Shown here: positions 26,470 through 34,160 of the stretch, one piece after another | Layout of the letters: each line of letters begins with the position of its first letter | Numbering within the stretch: the stretch's first letter is position 1 | Origin: Alphaproteobacteria bacterium | Lineage (GTDB): Bacteria > Pseudomonadota > Alphaproteobacteria > Micavibrionales > Micavibrionaceae | Reading direction: 5' to 3' | Assembly: GCA_030147745.1 (NCBI GenBank) | Contig: JASBUS010000082.1 | Span: 1-35,844 of the forward strand | Length of the DNA: 35,844 nt | The notes under the pieces: model-generated | Told to the model about the DNA's origin: nothing | What the model saw: the letters and a program-made list of their open reading frames with translations, nothing else | Database searches by the model: none | Program-made: the position numbers and the translations under genes

Positions 26470-27471
26470 TCAATGCGATTTTGGCACATTATGCACCCAA
26501 AAATCACCGCTAATCGGCAGATGGTCTGACCCCGCAGCATCTAATGTCTTAAAAGAGATTGTTGTGACATTGTTGTTGATAAGCATATGGTCAATTTGAA
26601 AGCGCAAAAACCACGGCGCAAAACGCGGCCAGCTATGAGCGGGGGCGTTCATATTGCCATAGGGGAGGGTGAGGCCAGTTTGCTTCAATAGCGTTTTAAA
26701 GTTCAAGTTATAAGGCGTGATATTCAAATCCCCGAGCGCGATGACTGCATGGTCTTTATGCGCGGCATTAATAACAGCCGCAAGGCGCACTAATTCAGCA
26801 TTTCGTTCCGTTATGCGGCGATAGGGTATAGGCGCCTTGGTGTGAGCTGCAATGATTTGCGCAGGGTTTGTTTCTTGATTTGGACGAATATTAAAGCTAA
26901 CTAAGAAATTTTCGGCAGGGTCGTCGGCAAAAAAACGCTCACGCTTTAAGCTCTCAAGCGGATATTTACTGAGGATCACCATGGATTTAGAACTTAAGCC
27001 CAGAGCGCGGAATTGATGAGGGAAGATGCCTTCTAATTTATCTGCGGCATCTTTGGTGTGCTTGTTCGCTTCCAATACCACAATGACATCGGCTTTTTGC
27101 ACATCTGGGCGGTTAAGGAATGCACCGATTTGATCGTTATAGCGCAGTTGATTAAAGCTGATGATGTTTAAACGCCAGCTATCTTCTTCTGTGATTGATG
27201 GAATAGGCATATGCAGGTTGTTGGCCTCAATATATGTGCCGCCCGTAATCATCAGCGTGGCGATATTCAGCAGCAGCCATCTCTTGTTACGGAGCAGGGC
27301 GAAAATGAGCGTTAAAACGCCAGCGCCAATAAAATATTGAAACATAAAAGGCGGAAAATAATTCAGCCACATGATTTTTGTGACGCCAAGGCAGGCGAGC
27401 AAACAAAAAACCAAGACAACTGATGCTGTCTTGGCTAAAAAACTTATCGCATGACATATAAATGTCTTCAT
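26470..27471 (-). CDS. Membrane-anchored endonuclease/exonuclease/phosphatase (EEP) family protein
   Basis: Residues about 12-75 hold two or three hydrophobic helices; the rest is an EEP domain facing the periplasm or cytoplasm (topology uncertain). Catalytic positions visible are Glu134 in VVLEANKH, Asp248-Asn250 in ALGDLNITPYN, Asp294-His295 in QIDHMLI and Asp316-His317 in GSDHLPI. The family includes DNases, inositol-phosphatases and sphingomyelinases, and bacterial membrane EEP proteins are often of unknown substrate. The start lies just 9 bases after the ctrA stop on the same strand, and no Shine-Dalgarno is obvious, so translation may be coupled or reinitiated. pgsA follows 85 bases later. 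Confidence 0.88.
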   Translation of the reverse strand: MKTFICHAISFLAKTASVVLVFCLLACLGVTKIMWLNYFPPFMFQYFIGAGVLTLIFALLRNKRWLLLNIATLMITGGTYIEANNLHMPIPSITEEDSWRLNIISFNQLRYNDQIGAFLNRPDVQKADVIVVLEANKHTKDAADKLEGIFPHQFRALGLSSKSMVILSKYPLESLKRERFFADDPAENFLVSFNIRPNQETNPAQIIAAHTKAPIPYRRITERNAELVRLAAVINAAHKDHAVIALGDLNITPYNLNFKTLLKQTGLTLPYGNMNAPAHSWPRFAPWFLRFQIDHMLINNNVTTISFKTLDAAGSDHLPISGDFWVHNVPKSH

Positions 27472-27480
27472 TGCACTAGA

Positions 27481-28185
27481 TTAAGCTGAAGCTTTAGCTT
27501 TGCCTTCTTGCTGTGGGTCACGAAGGACATAGCCACGACCCCAAACAGTTTCAATATAGCTTTCACCGCCAGCGGCTTTTTCAATTTTCTTACGTAGTTT
27601 ACAAATAAACACGTCGATAATTTTAACTTCTGGCTCGTCCATACCGCCATAAAGGTGGTTCAGGAACATTTCTTTGGTCAAAGTCGTGCCTTTACGAAGG
27701 GAAAGAAGCTCAATAATGCCGTATTCTTTACCTGTAAGGTGAAGTGGTTGATTGTCGATATGCACTGTGCGTGCATCCAAGTTAACAGTGATTTTGCCTG
27801 TTTTAATCTCGCTCTGTGCGTGACCTTGTGAACGACGAACAATCGCCTGAATACGTGCAACCAATTCGCGCTTGTCAAAAGGCTTGGTCAAATAGTCATC
27901 TGCGCCGAAGCCCAGACCTTTAATTTTGTTTTCCATTTCGGCAAGGCCAGAAAGGATCAGAATAGGTGTTTCAACTTTTGATGCGCGGAAGGCTTTCAAA
28001 ACATCGTAACCATCCATGTCAGGCAACATAAGGTCAAGAATGATAATGTCATAGTCATAGATTTTACCAATTTCTAGACCATCTTCACCTAGGTCGGTTG
28101 TATCAACAACATAACCTTCGGATTTAAGCATTAATTCAATACTTTTGGCTGTTGATGTATCGTCTTCTACCAATAATACACGCAT
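27481..28185 (-). CDS. ctrA: Cell-cycle response regulator CtrA
   Basis: CtrA is an OmpR-type regulator that represses replication initiation and activates flagellar, division and DNA-methylation genes in Alphaproteobacteria. The receiver domain has the acidic pair (VEDD), the phosphoacceptor Asp51 ([13 protein letters not shown]) and Lys in TKPFDK. The winged-helix domain ([52 protein letters not shown], shown as key motifs LLSLRKGTT and FICKLRKK) is nearly that of Caulobacter. Start ATG 28185 (234 aa) with AAGGA about 10 bases upstream; the longer frame adds a non-family leader. The C-terminus ends in ASA, not the Ala-Ala of the Caulobacter ClpXP signal. Divergent from fliI across a TTAAC-rich spacer. 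Confidence 0.97.
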   Translation of the reverse strand: MRVLLVEDDTSTAKSIELMLKSEGYVVDTTDLGEDGLEIGKIYDYDIIILDLMLPDMDGYDVLKAFRASKVETPILILSGLAEMENKIKGLGFGADDYLTKPFDKRELVARIQAIVRRSQGHAQSEIKTGKITVNLDARTVHIDNQPLHLTGKEYGIIELLSLRKGTTLTKEMFLNHLYGGMDEPEVKIIDVFICKLRKKIEKAAGGESYIETVWGRGYVLRDPQQEGKAKASA

Positions 28186-28288
28186 GTGCTCATTTTCCTT
28201 ATAAATATAATATACAAACGACCCTTGCAGCCGCAGACACACAAATTCTTCGATATGCTAACTAATAAGCGCAAATATGTGCAAAAAG

Positions 28289-28347
28289 TTAACCCACACA
28301 TCTAATATATTAACAAATATTAACAACCTTAACAAATTTATTTTAAC
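28289..28347. promoter_or_regulatory. Array of five TTAAC motifs between ctrA and fliI (candidate CtrA-binding region)
   Basis: TTAAC occurs at 28289, 28310, 28320, 28329 and 28343, all on the plus strand. CtrA recognises TTAA-N7-TTAA. Here the closest pairs have N6 (28310/28320) and N5 (28320/28329), not N7, so binding is plausible but not canonical. The position, upstream of fliI -10-like boxes and of ctrA itself, fits activation of flagellar genes and autoregulation. Confidence 0.55.
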
Positions 28348-28357
28348 ATTTTTCACT

Positions 28358-28382
28358 TATAATGGATCAACTCATGTATAAT
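28358..28382 (+). promoter_or_regulatory. Two -10-like boxes upstream of fliI
   Basis: Perfect TATAAT hexamers occur at 28358-28363 and 28377-28382, 57-76 bases before the fliI ATG. Neither has a good -35 at the normal distance, as expected for activator-dependent promoters; the TTAAC array ends just upstream. Confidence 0.45.
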
Positions 28383-28438
28383 AAGGGCTAAATGCATATC
28401 CACGCATATCACAATCATCACTGATTTTCTTAGATTTT

Positions 28439-29806
28439 ATGGACAGATTATACCAAAAAGCCGAAGCCGCGATAGAACAGCTCACCGACCATGAATTTTA
28501 TGGCCGTGTGACAAAAGTTCTGGGCTTATTGGTTGAAATTGCTGGCTTTGGTAATGAATTATCGATTGGTTCAATGGTGCATTTGCGCCCACGCCCTGAT
28601 AAGGACGTGCCGTGTGAGGTTGTCGGCTTTCGTGAAAACCGTGCGCTATTAATGCCTTTTGGCACATTGGAAGGCATTGGCCTTGGCTGCCGCGCGATTA
28701 TTCAAGATACACAGCCCGTCGTTCTGCCAGATGAATCTTGGCTTGGCCGTGTGATTAACGCTTTGGGAGAGCCTGTTGATGGCCTTGGTCCGCTGCGTTT
28801 GGGTGGTCATCCTGTGCCGTTAAAAAACAGCCCGCCTAATGCACATACCCGTACCCGCATGGGGCCTAAACTTGATTTGGGTGTACGCGCGGTAAATAGC
28901 TTTACCCCAATTTGCCAAGGCCAGCGTATGGGTATTTTTGCGGGCTCTGGTGTTGGTAAATCGGTCTTGCTATCGATGATGGCACGCTATATGGAAGCTG
29001 ATGTTGCTGTTATCGGTTTGGTCGGCGAACGTGGCCGCGAGGTTCAGGAATTCTTAGAAGACGACCTAGGGCCAGACGGCCTTGCGCGCTCCGTCGTTGT
29101 TGTGGCAACAGGTGATGAACCTGCTTTGATGCGCCGTCAGGCGGCCTATATGACTTTGGCTGTGGCGGAATATTTCCGTGCGCAGGGTAAGCAAGTTCTG
29201 TGTTTAATTGACTCGATCACACGTTTCGCCATGGCGCAGCGTGAAATTGGCCTTTCCGCGGGTGAGCCGCCAACCACAAAAGGTTATCCTCCAACGACAT
29301 TCGGCGAATTGGCGCGCTTATTGGAACGTGCAGGCCCTGGTAAAGCGGGCGAGGGCGCGATTACGGGCATATTCTCCGTCCTTGTTGAAGGTGACGATCA
29401 TAACGAACCTGTTGCAGATGCTGTGCGCGGTATTGTTGATGGGCATATTGTGATGGAGCGCGCTATTGCGGATCGTGGCCGCTATCCGGCGATTAATGTA
29501 ACAAAGTCTGTCTCGCGTTCACTGCCCAATTGTTTTAATGACATTCAAAACGCTACATTACGCCGCGCGAAACAGGTTTTGACCGCTTATGAAGATATGG
29601 CGGAATTGATCCGCCTTGGTGCATATCGTAAGGGCTCTGACCCTGCTGTCGATGAAGCGATTAAGCTTTACCCACAAATTGAGGAATTCTTGCGTCAGAA
29701 CAAGGATGAACAAACATCAGTCGATGAAGGCTTTGCCCGATTAAATCAAATCCTAGGTGCGCCGAAACCAGCGCAGGCGGGCGGCAACGAACAAAAAGGT
29801 CAATAA
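28439..29806 (+). CDS. fliI: Flagellum-specific ATP synthase FliI
   Basis: FliI is the ATPase of the flagellar type III export apparatus, working with FliH and FliJ at the basal-body base. The beta-barrel N-terminal domain ([16 protein letters not shown]) is followed by the Walker A loop GSGVGKS at residues 169-175, [14 protein letters not shown], the Walker B/DSITR region [24 protein letters not shown], and KGYPPTTF. Length 455 aa is normal. No Shine-Dalgarno precedes ATG 28439. It forms an operon with fliJ, whose ATG is 5 bases after the fliI stop. FliH is not present in the window. Confidence 0.97.
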   Translation: MDRLYQKAEAAIEQLTDHEFYGRVTKVLGLLVEIAGFGNELSIGSMVHLRPRPDKDVPCEVVGFRENRALLMPFGTLEGIGLGCRAIIQDTQPVVLPDESWLGRVINALGEPVDGLGPLRLGGHPVPLKNSPPNAHTRTRMGPKLDLGVRAVNSFTPICQGQRMGIFAGSGVGKSVLLSMMARYMEADVAVIGLVGERGREVQEFLEDDLGPDGLARSVVVVATGDEPALMRRQAAYMTLAVAEYFRAQGKQVLCLIDSITRFAMAQREIGLSAGEPPTTKGYPPTTFGELARLLERAGPGKAGEGAITGIFSVLVEGDDHNEPVADAVRGIVDGHIVMERAIADRGRYPAINVTKSVSRSLPNCFNDIQNATLRRAKQVLTAYEDMAELIRLGAYRKGSDPAVDEAIKLYPQIEEFLRQNKDEQTSVDEGFARLNQILGAPKPAQAGGNEQKGQ

Positions 29807-29811
29807 GCTAA

Positions 29812-30240
29812 ATGGCAAATCTTGACCCATTAATTAAGCTTTATAAGAAAACCGTTGATGATAAACAGCAGGTTTTGGCTGATTTATATCGTGAAGCAGA
29901 GCGGCTCGAGAATAAAAAGCAAGCTATGCTTGATGAAATCGCCCATGAAAGCGAAGCCATGCAGAATATGGAAGGCATAGATACACAAAGCTTCTTTGGC
30001 CCCTATGTCGAAGGCATGCGCATCAAAATAGACGAAATTGATGCAAAGCGCGCCACGCTAGAAAAAACCATAGAAGTCGCCCGTGAAGATGTCCGCGCCG
30101 CCTTTGCTGAACTTAAAAAAGCCGAAATCACCGCTGAACGCCGCGCCGAAGAAGAAGCGCGCATCCAGGCCAAAAAAGAAAGCGATACCCTCGACGAAAT
30201 GGGGCTAGATGCCTTCCGCCGTCAGCAGGAAGATGAATAG
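29812..30240 (+). CDS. fliJ: Flagellar export chaperone FliJ
   Basis: A 142-aa, highly charged, almost wholly alpha-helical protein with a two-stranded coiled-coil pattern (DPLIKLYKKTVDDKQQVLAD at the start, ERRAEEEARIQAKK near the end) and no membrane segment. FliJ stimulates FliI and escorts export chaperones at the gate. Sequence identity in this family is low, so the call rests on length, coiled-coil character, and position 5 bases after fliI. Relatives often end with a loose, acidic tail, as here (RRQQEDE). Confidence 0.9.
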   Translation: MANLDPLIKLYKKTVDDKQQVLADLYREAERLENKKQAMLDEIAHESEAMQNMEGIDTQSFFGPYVEGMRIKIDEIDAKRATLEKTIEVAREDVRAAFAELKKAEITAERRAEEEARIQAKKESDTLDEMGLDAFRRQQEDE

Positions 30241-30302
30241 TTTTCTTGACATCATTCCGCCTAACATGCGAGCAATAGGGGGGAAGAAAAGGGAGAAGAT
30301 GA

Positions 30303-30446
30303 ATGAGTAGAATTTCGCCGATATCACCAGTGCCGTGGGTTAACATTAAACCAGTTAAGCCATCACCGCGCGATGAAGAGCGTGATGATCAGGCGAAACC
30401 GAACCCACAGAAAAAGCCGCCGCAGCAGCCTGCGCCTAAACCCTAA
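30303..30446 (+). CDS. Small proline-rich hypothetical protein (47 aa)
   Basis: A short frame starting ATG 30303, preceded by a purine-rich GGGAGAAGATGA and followed by TAA at 30444. The protein begins MSRISPISPVPWVNIKPVKP, has an acidic/basic middle (RDEERDDQAK) and ends in a Lys/Pro/Gln-rich tail (QKKPPQQPAPKP). It has no signal peptide, membrane segment or cysteine. It lies 62 bases after fliJ on the same strand and ends 6 bases before the stop of the convergent reductase-like gene. I do not recognise it; whether it is a flagellar accessory is unknown. The good ribosome binding site is the main support. Confidence 0.55.
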   Translation: MSRISPISPVPWVNIKPVKPSPRDEERDDQAKPNPQKKPPQQPAPKP

Positions 30447-30452
30447 TCGATA

Positions 30453-31712
30453 TCAGCACGCAATAGATGGACGTTGGATGCGCGTTTTTGAATTTGATAC
30501 GCGGATGTCGACGGATGTGCCGAGCGTCTGTTCAATTTGTGTTTTAACTGAGGCGCAAAATTCATTGCTGCCAGCGACATAAAAGACGGGGCTTTGCAGG
30601 CTGTTCAGATTTATATCATTCAAAATATCCGTGACGCGTTTGCCTGTGCAGTAATGTTCATGTGCATCCTGACGCGGGGCGCTTTTATCGCGTGATAGGG
30701 CGTAATAAATGCGGCTTAATGTGCCATTTTGCGCAAGGGCGTTAAAGGCGGTGTTCTTGGGAATGTCTTGTTCTCGTTTAAAGCCTGACACCAAAATAAA
30801 TTGCTGCTTCAGCGCATTGGCATCCGCCTGTTTTTCATAGAGATAAGATAGGCTGCGTTCATGTGCGTTACCTTGCGCCACAAAAACCACATCACGCGCG
30901 GCGTCATATGTGCCTTTGTAGCCTTTTTGCGGTTTCACCAAATTGACAACGGGCAAGGTATCGCCAGCCTTAAGGGTGCAAAGGAAGCGTGAAGCTGCGC
31001 CTTCATGCACGCGTGATGTATTTGGGGCTTCACCAAATAAGCGCTGCGGGCTTTCGGCTTTTTGCAGGCGAACGGACACGCTAAAGCATGGTTTTTGTTC
31101 AGCCGCTGATAAATCAGGTTCAGGCAAAATTGTGTAGGTTTTGGTCATTGAAATTTCAGGCTGCAGTGTCCAAATATCTTTGGCGGATAATATGTTTGGA
31201 AAAATCTCCAATAAATCCGCCACATCATAAGTTGCTTTAAGCTCCGCCAAATCTTTCGGATTATTAAGGATAGCCTGCAAGCGCTGTGACTGTGTTGTTG
31301 GCAACGTGCTGTTGACCAGTTTTTGCAGCAAGGCATCACTCGGCGATGATAAATCAGGCCCCGCATAACCGCCATGTGGCGCAAGATAATCGCGGTCATC
31401 ACTTTGCGCGGCGGCTAGATTTTTAACAATACGGTCGAGCAGGGCAGGATCATGCTGCGGGGGAATGCCAAGTCCGCTGCCAACGGGAAAGTAATGTCCT
31501 GCCTGCGCCACAAAAGATGTTTGCGCCGCTTTCGCCATATTAATATGCTGACTGATATCTGCATCATAATCCGCATCAATCGAGAGATAAACTGTATATG
31601 TGCCTGGGGCGGTTTCAACAGACTTAACGACATTTAGGTCGATTAAGTCATAACGCTTACGTCCATGGCTTTGGTTTAATTGTTCAACATGCGGATTATG
31701 TGGCTGTGTCAT
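30453..31712 (-). CDS. Divergent cytochrome P450 reductase/CysJ-like FAD-NAD(P) domain protein under Fur control
   Basis: A 419-aa protein whose order of blocks parallels the FAD- and NADPH-binding half of CysJ and P450 reductases without the flavodoxin domain. The blocks are AGHYFPVGSGLGIPPQHDPALL (about 71-92, compare GD...V.N.P.LV), an alpha-helical connecting domain (about 125-185), KTYTILPEP (191-199, where the family has RxYSIAS), GAASRFLCTLKAGD (238-251), FVAQGNAHER (277-286, where GPGTGIAPFR is expected), YALSRD (337-342) and FYVAGSN (377-383). The RxYS and glycine-rich motifs are eroded, so cofactor use is doubtful. No signal peptide or FMN domain. AAGGGG precedes the ATG by six or seven bases. 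A Fur box over its promoter suggests iron-repressed expression, possibly a ferric or siderophore reductase, but that is inference. Confidence 0.75.
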   Translation of the reverse strand: MTQPHNPHVEQLNQSHGRKRYDLIDLNVVKSVETAPGTYTVYLSIDADYDADISQHINMAKAAQTSFVAQAGHYFPVGSGLGIPPQHDPALLDRIVKNLAAAQSDDRDYLAPHGGYAGPDLSSPSDALLQKLVNSTLPTTQSQRLQAILNNPKDLAELKATYDVADLLEIFPNILSAKDIWTLQPEISMTKTYTILPEPDLSAAEQKPCFSVSVRLQKAESPQRLFGEAPNTSRVHEGAASRFLCTLKAGDTLPVVNLVKPQKGYKGTYDAARDVVFVAQGNAHERSLSYLYEKQADANALKQQFILVSGFKREQDIPKNTAFNALAQNGTLSRIYYALSRDKSAPRQDAHEHYCTGKRVTDILNDINLNSLQSPVFYVAGSNEFCASVKTQIEQTLGTSVDIRVSNSKTRIQRPSIAC

Positions 31713-31740
31713 ATCATGCCCCCTTATTATTGCTTTCGGC

Positions 31741-31759
31741 GCTAATGATAATCATTCTC
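31741..31759. promoter_or_regulatory. Fur box
   Basis: GCTAATGATAATCATTCTC matches the 19-bp Fur consensus GATAATGATAATCATTATC at 17 of 19 positions. It lies 29-47 bases upstream of the minus-strand reductase-like gene and covers that promoter's -10 element, a classical Fur repression layout. Confidence 0.85.
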
Positions 31760-31773
31760 AATTAGGTTGTAAA
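31745..31773 (-). promoter_or_regulatory. Sigma-70 promoter of the reductase-like gene
   Basis: On the minus strand TTTACA (31768-31773) and TATCAT (31745-31750) are separated by exactly 17 bases; each hexamer differs from consensus at one position. Transcription would begin near 31738, inside or beside the Fur box. Confidence 0.7.
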
Positions 31774-31780
31774 GAGTCTA

Positions 31781-31812
31781 TATAAAAAGAGCCAACAATT
31801 AATGTTGGCTCT
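31781..31812 (-). terminator. Rho-independent terminator of the DUF4139 gene
   Basis: A 10-bp perfect stem AGAGCCAACA / TGTTGGCTCT with a 5-base loop is followed on the minus strand by a T-rich run. It lies 23 bases after the stop of the DUF4139 gene and separates it from the Fur-controlled gene downstream. Confidence 0.92.
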
Positions 31813-31834
31813 AATGTTGAAAGCTTTCGGCTTA

Positions 31835-33943
31835 TTACAATTTTAGCCCATTCACGTAAGCGCTTAGTTCTTCGCGTTTTTTGTTGAGGCTTTCTTGGTG
31901 CTTTTCTTCTTGATCAAGAAGGCCTTCAAGCTGCGTTTCTTGTTTATCTAGATTGTCCAGATAACGTTTACCAATGGCGCTGTTTTGCGATACGGTGCGC
32001 AAGTTTTCGCGGATGCGGTTTTGGTCTTGCGTGATGCGGTTGCGTTCTTGGCGCAGTTGGTTGAGGGCCATTTCATCCTTCGCCATGTCTTGGCGCATTG
32101 TGGCGACTTTCTCAAGTGCGTCTTTGACTTTGGGGTCAATGTCCTTGCCGACTATACGTAGGCGCTGTGCAATATCATCTGGATGGATGCTGACAAGGGA
32201 AATGCTCTCTTGCCCTTTATTGCGTAGCGTGACAGGCAGCTTTTTGCTTTCGCCGGCTTTGACGTCAACTTTGATACGATAATGGGTGAGGGTTTTATCG
32301 GCTTTCTCTGCAAGGTCACCGATAATATCCCAGCCACCGCGGCGTGGATGTTCAATCATCACAAGGCGGCTTTCTTCGGCAGGTGCTTTAATCGTGTAGG
32401 TCGTGGTGTTTTCATAGACGACTTCTTGCGTTAACACACCGCGGTTAAGCTTGATAAGGCCAAGGGTGCGGTCGCCTTCTTCTTGGCGGTCAATCTTGGT
32501 GTTTGTATCAAGCGCGAAATTAATCAGGCGGTCTTCACCTTTAGGGATAAGCGGCATTTCCGCATCGCCCACATGTAAAATATTGCTCTGTGTTTCACGG
32601 TCATAAAGCGTCAAAATCCCTGGGGGTAGGGCGCTGTCCGATGTGTTCTTCACCAATACGGATGCAAGCGGGTGCGTGCCGTTGGTTTCAGGTTGATACA
32701 CATAAAGGCGCTCTGCGGGCAGGTTTAACTGCGCATATGGCAGCATGAGGCTATGGCCAGCTTTCAGGTCAACCGTATAGGGGAATTTAAACACCATTTG
32801 TGATGCGGTTTCACTTGCCGCCGCGTTAACGGTTTGTGCAAGCATTGGCGCGGCAGGCATAGATGATGCCATCATTTCCATCGATTCCATTGGGGCGGCC
32901 ATATCGGCCATAACCATACTGCGGGCAGCGCCAAGACCGTTAAAGCTTTTCTTCTCAAGGCGGGCTTCTTTCATGCCGCCAAAATTATTCATCGCGCCAT
33001 CTTCTTCGGCATATTCAATCACGCCGCTATCGGTGCGCGGCATAACACGATCCATAATTTTAACCGGTAATTCTGGGCGCGACACGTGGTAGCTTTCATA
33101 AAGTGCCTGATGGTAAGTGACAGGCGAACCTGACATCAGCGTGACATGCACATCATCCCAATCCTGTCCTGTGGTGTTTTCTAACACCGCCCAACCTTGA
33201 ACAATGGCTTTGGCATCTGTGCTGCTATCTTTTGGCACAACAAGGCGGTACGCGCTTTTCCAAAGTGGCGCTTCTTGAATATAGGCCATCGATACATCGC
33301 GCTTGCCTTCACCTTTGAGGGTGATTTCAACATTACGGCGGTCTTGGATGCGGTTATCAAACAGGGCTTCTAGTCCATATTTAAGTTGTTCATTGACTTC
33401 TGGGTCAGTGAATTTTAAATGGCCTAAATCTTCAATCACGGCGGTTTTAATACCGTCTTTGGTGAGGACGCTTAAGCGGTGGCGGGTAATGACGCCGTCA
33501 CGTGTGCGTTCATTCTCGGCGGAGACATTCATCAATTGCCCACGAATATTGTCTGTATCAAGCTGCACTTCTGCGCCGCGTAGGGCGTTGAGCAAACCCA
33601 CAAGGGAATTTAAATCCCCGCGTTCAAATGGCAAATCGCGGAAAAGCTGTGAAAGGGGGCTGCGGCCGGGCAGGGACACGCCGCCAATCTGGCCTTTGCT
33701 ATCAAGGACGATCAAGCTTTTTAAAACATCATCAACACCATCAAGGCGGACAGAAAGTTTAAGGGTATCGTTGCCCGTCACTTCGCCCTTATGTTCATAA
33801 AGGGCAAGGCCGCTTGTTGTCGCCACAACATTTTTGAGCGGTAGCGTTGTCTCCGCCTGCGCCGAATGTGCAAAGCCGAAGCCAAGTGATGATGTGGAGA
33901 TTAACGCAGCAACAAGACAAGATTTAAGTGATGATTGAATCAT
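31835..33943 (-). CDS. Secreted DUF4139-domain protein with a methionine-rich segment
   Basis: A 702-aa protein with a Sec signal peptide (residues 1-30, ending SAQA-ET), so it is periplasmic or surface-exposed. The DUF4139 core (about 218-590) includes YRLVVPKDS, GWAVLENTTGQDWDDVHVTLMSGSP and FPYTVDLKAGHSLMLPYAQL. Within it residues 343-367 hold nine methionines in 25 residues (MVMADMAAPMESMEMMASSM), not typical of the domain. The last 100 residues form a long charged coiled coil (VATMRQDMAKDEMALNQLRQERN). The domain's function is not established. Start ATG 33943 follows AAGGGG. The gene stands alone, with its own terminator and an inverted repeat upstream. Confidence 0.85.
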   Translation of the reverse strand: MIQSSLKSCLVAALISTSSLGFGFAHSAQAETTLPLKNVVATTSGLALYEHKGEVTGNDTLKLSVRLDGVDDVLKSLIVLDSKGQIGGVSLPGRSPLSQLFRDLPFERGDLNSLVGLLNALRGAEVQLDTDNIRGQLMNVSAENERTRDGVITRHRLSVLTKDGIKTAVIEDLGHLKFTDPEVNEQLKYGLEALFDNRIQDRRNVEITLKGEGKRDVSMAYIQEAPLWKSAYRLVVPKDSSTDAKAIVQGWAVLENTTGQDWDDVHVTLMSGSPVTYHQALYESYHVSRPELPVKIMDRVMPRTDSGVIEYAEEDGAMNNFGGMKEARLEKKSFNGLGAARSMVMADMAAPMESMEMMASSMPAAPMLAQTVNAAASETASQMVFKFPYTVDLKAGHSLMLPYAQLNLPAERLYVYQPETNGTHPLASVLVKNTSDSALPPGILTLYDRETQSNILHVGDAEMPLIPKGEDRLINFALDTNTKIDRQEEGDRTLGLIKLNRGVLTQEVVYENTTTYTIKAPAEESRLVMIEHPRRGGWDIIGDLAEKADKTLTHYRIKVDVKAGESKKLPVTLRNKGQESISLVSIHPDDIAQRLRIVGKDIDPKVKDALEKVATMRQDMAKDEMALNQLRQERNRITQDQNRIRENLRTVSQNSAIGKRYLDNLDKQETQLEGLLDQEEKHQESLNKKREELSAYVNGLKL

Positions 33944-34020
33944 TTCAGTCCCCTTTGTAATATTGAGGGGAAATCATAACATAGAAAAGCTTAATGAAAT
34001 ATAGATAGAAAGTTTTTAAA

Positions 34021-34097
34021 TGTCATCTCGACCGCAGTGGAGAGATCTTGTTTGGTGGTATTGTGCAATGGATCCCTCGGCTACGCTCGGGATGACG
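34021..34097. repeat. Inverted-repeat (REP-like) intergenic element
   Basis: Two related arms of about 29-32 bases in opposite orientation, GTCATCTCGACCGCAGTGGA(GAGATCTTG) and, on the minus strand, CGTCATCCCGAGCGTAGCCG(AGGGATCCATTG), separated by about 15 bases. The arms share GTCAT-C/T-CCGA...GAG/GGATC-TTG. Such GTCAT(C/T)(C/T)CGA...GATC repeats are dispersed in many bacterial genomes. No other copy is seen in this window and no gene lies inside it. Confidence 0.6.
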
Positions 34098-34108
34098 CTG
34101 CGCAAAAG

Positions 34109-34141
34109 AAAAAGGCGCGAAGTGATCTTCAGCGCCTTTTT
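34109..34141. terminator. Rho-independent terminator after the OmpA-like gene
   Basis: GGCGC(GAAG) / (CTTC)A(GCGCC) forms a stem with a one-base bulge and a 4-base loop, flanked by A and T runs, so it can act in both directions. It begins 20 bases after the minus-strand stop at 34161. Confidence 0.85.
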
Positions 34142-34160
34142 GGTCAAAACTTAATTCAGC

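Noticed and set aside
26385-26540. Longer pgsA frame from 26540
   Set aside because: It overlaps the end of the EEP gene and adds a Cys-rich leader absent from PgsA; MPLNIPNILT at 26384 fits the family.
28186-28242. Longer ctrA frame from 28242
   Set aside because: CtrA starts with MRVLLVEDD, at 28185, with AAGGA upstream; the leader is unlike any CtrA.
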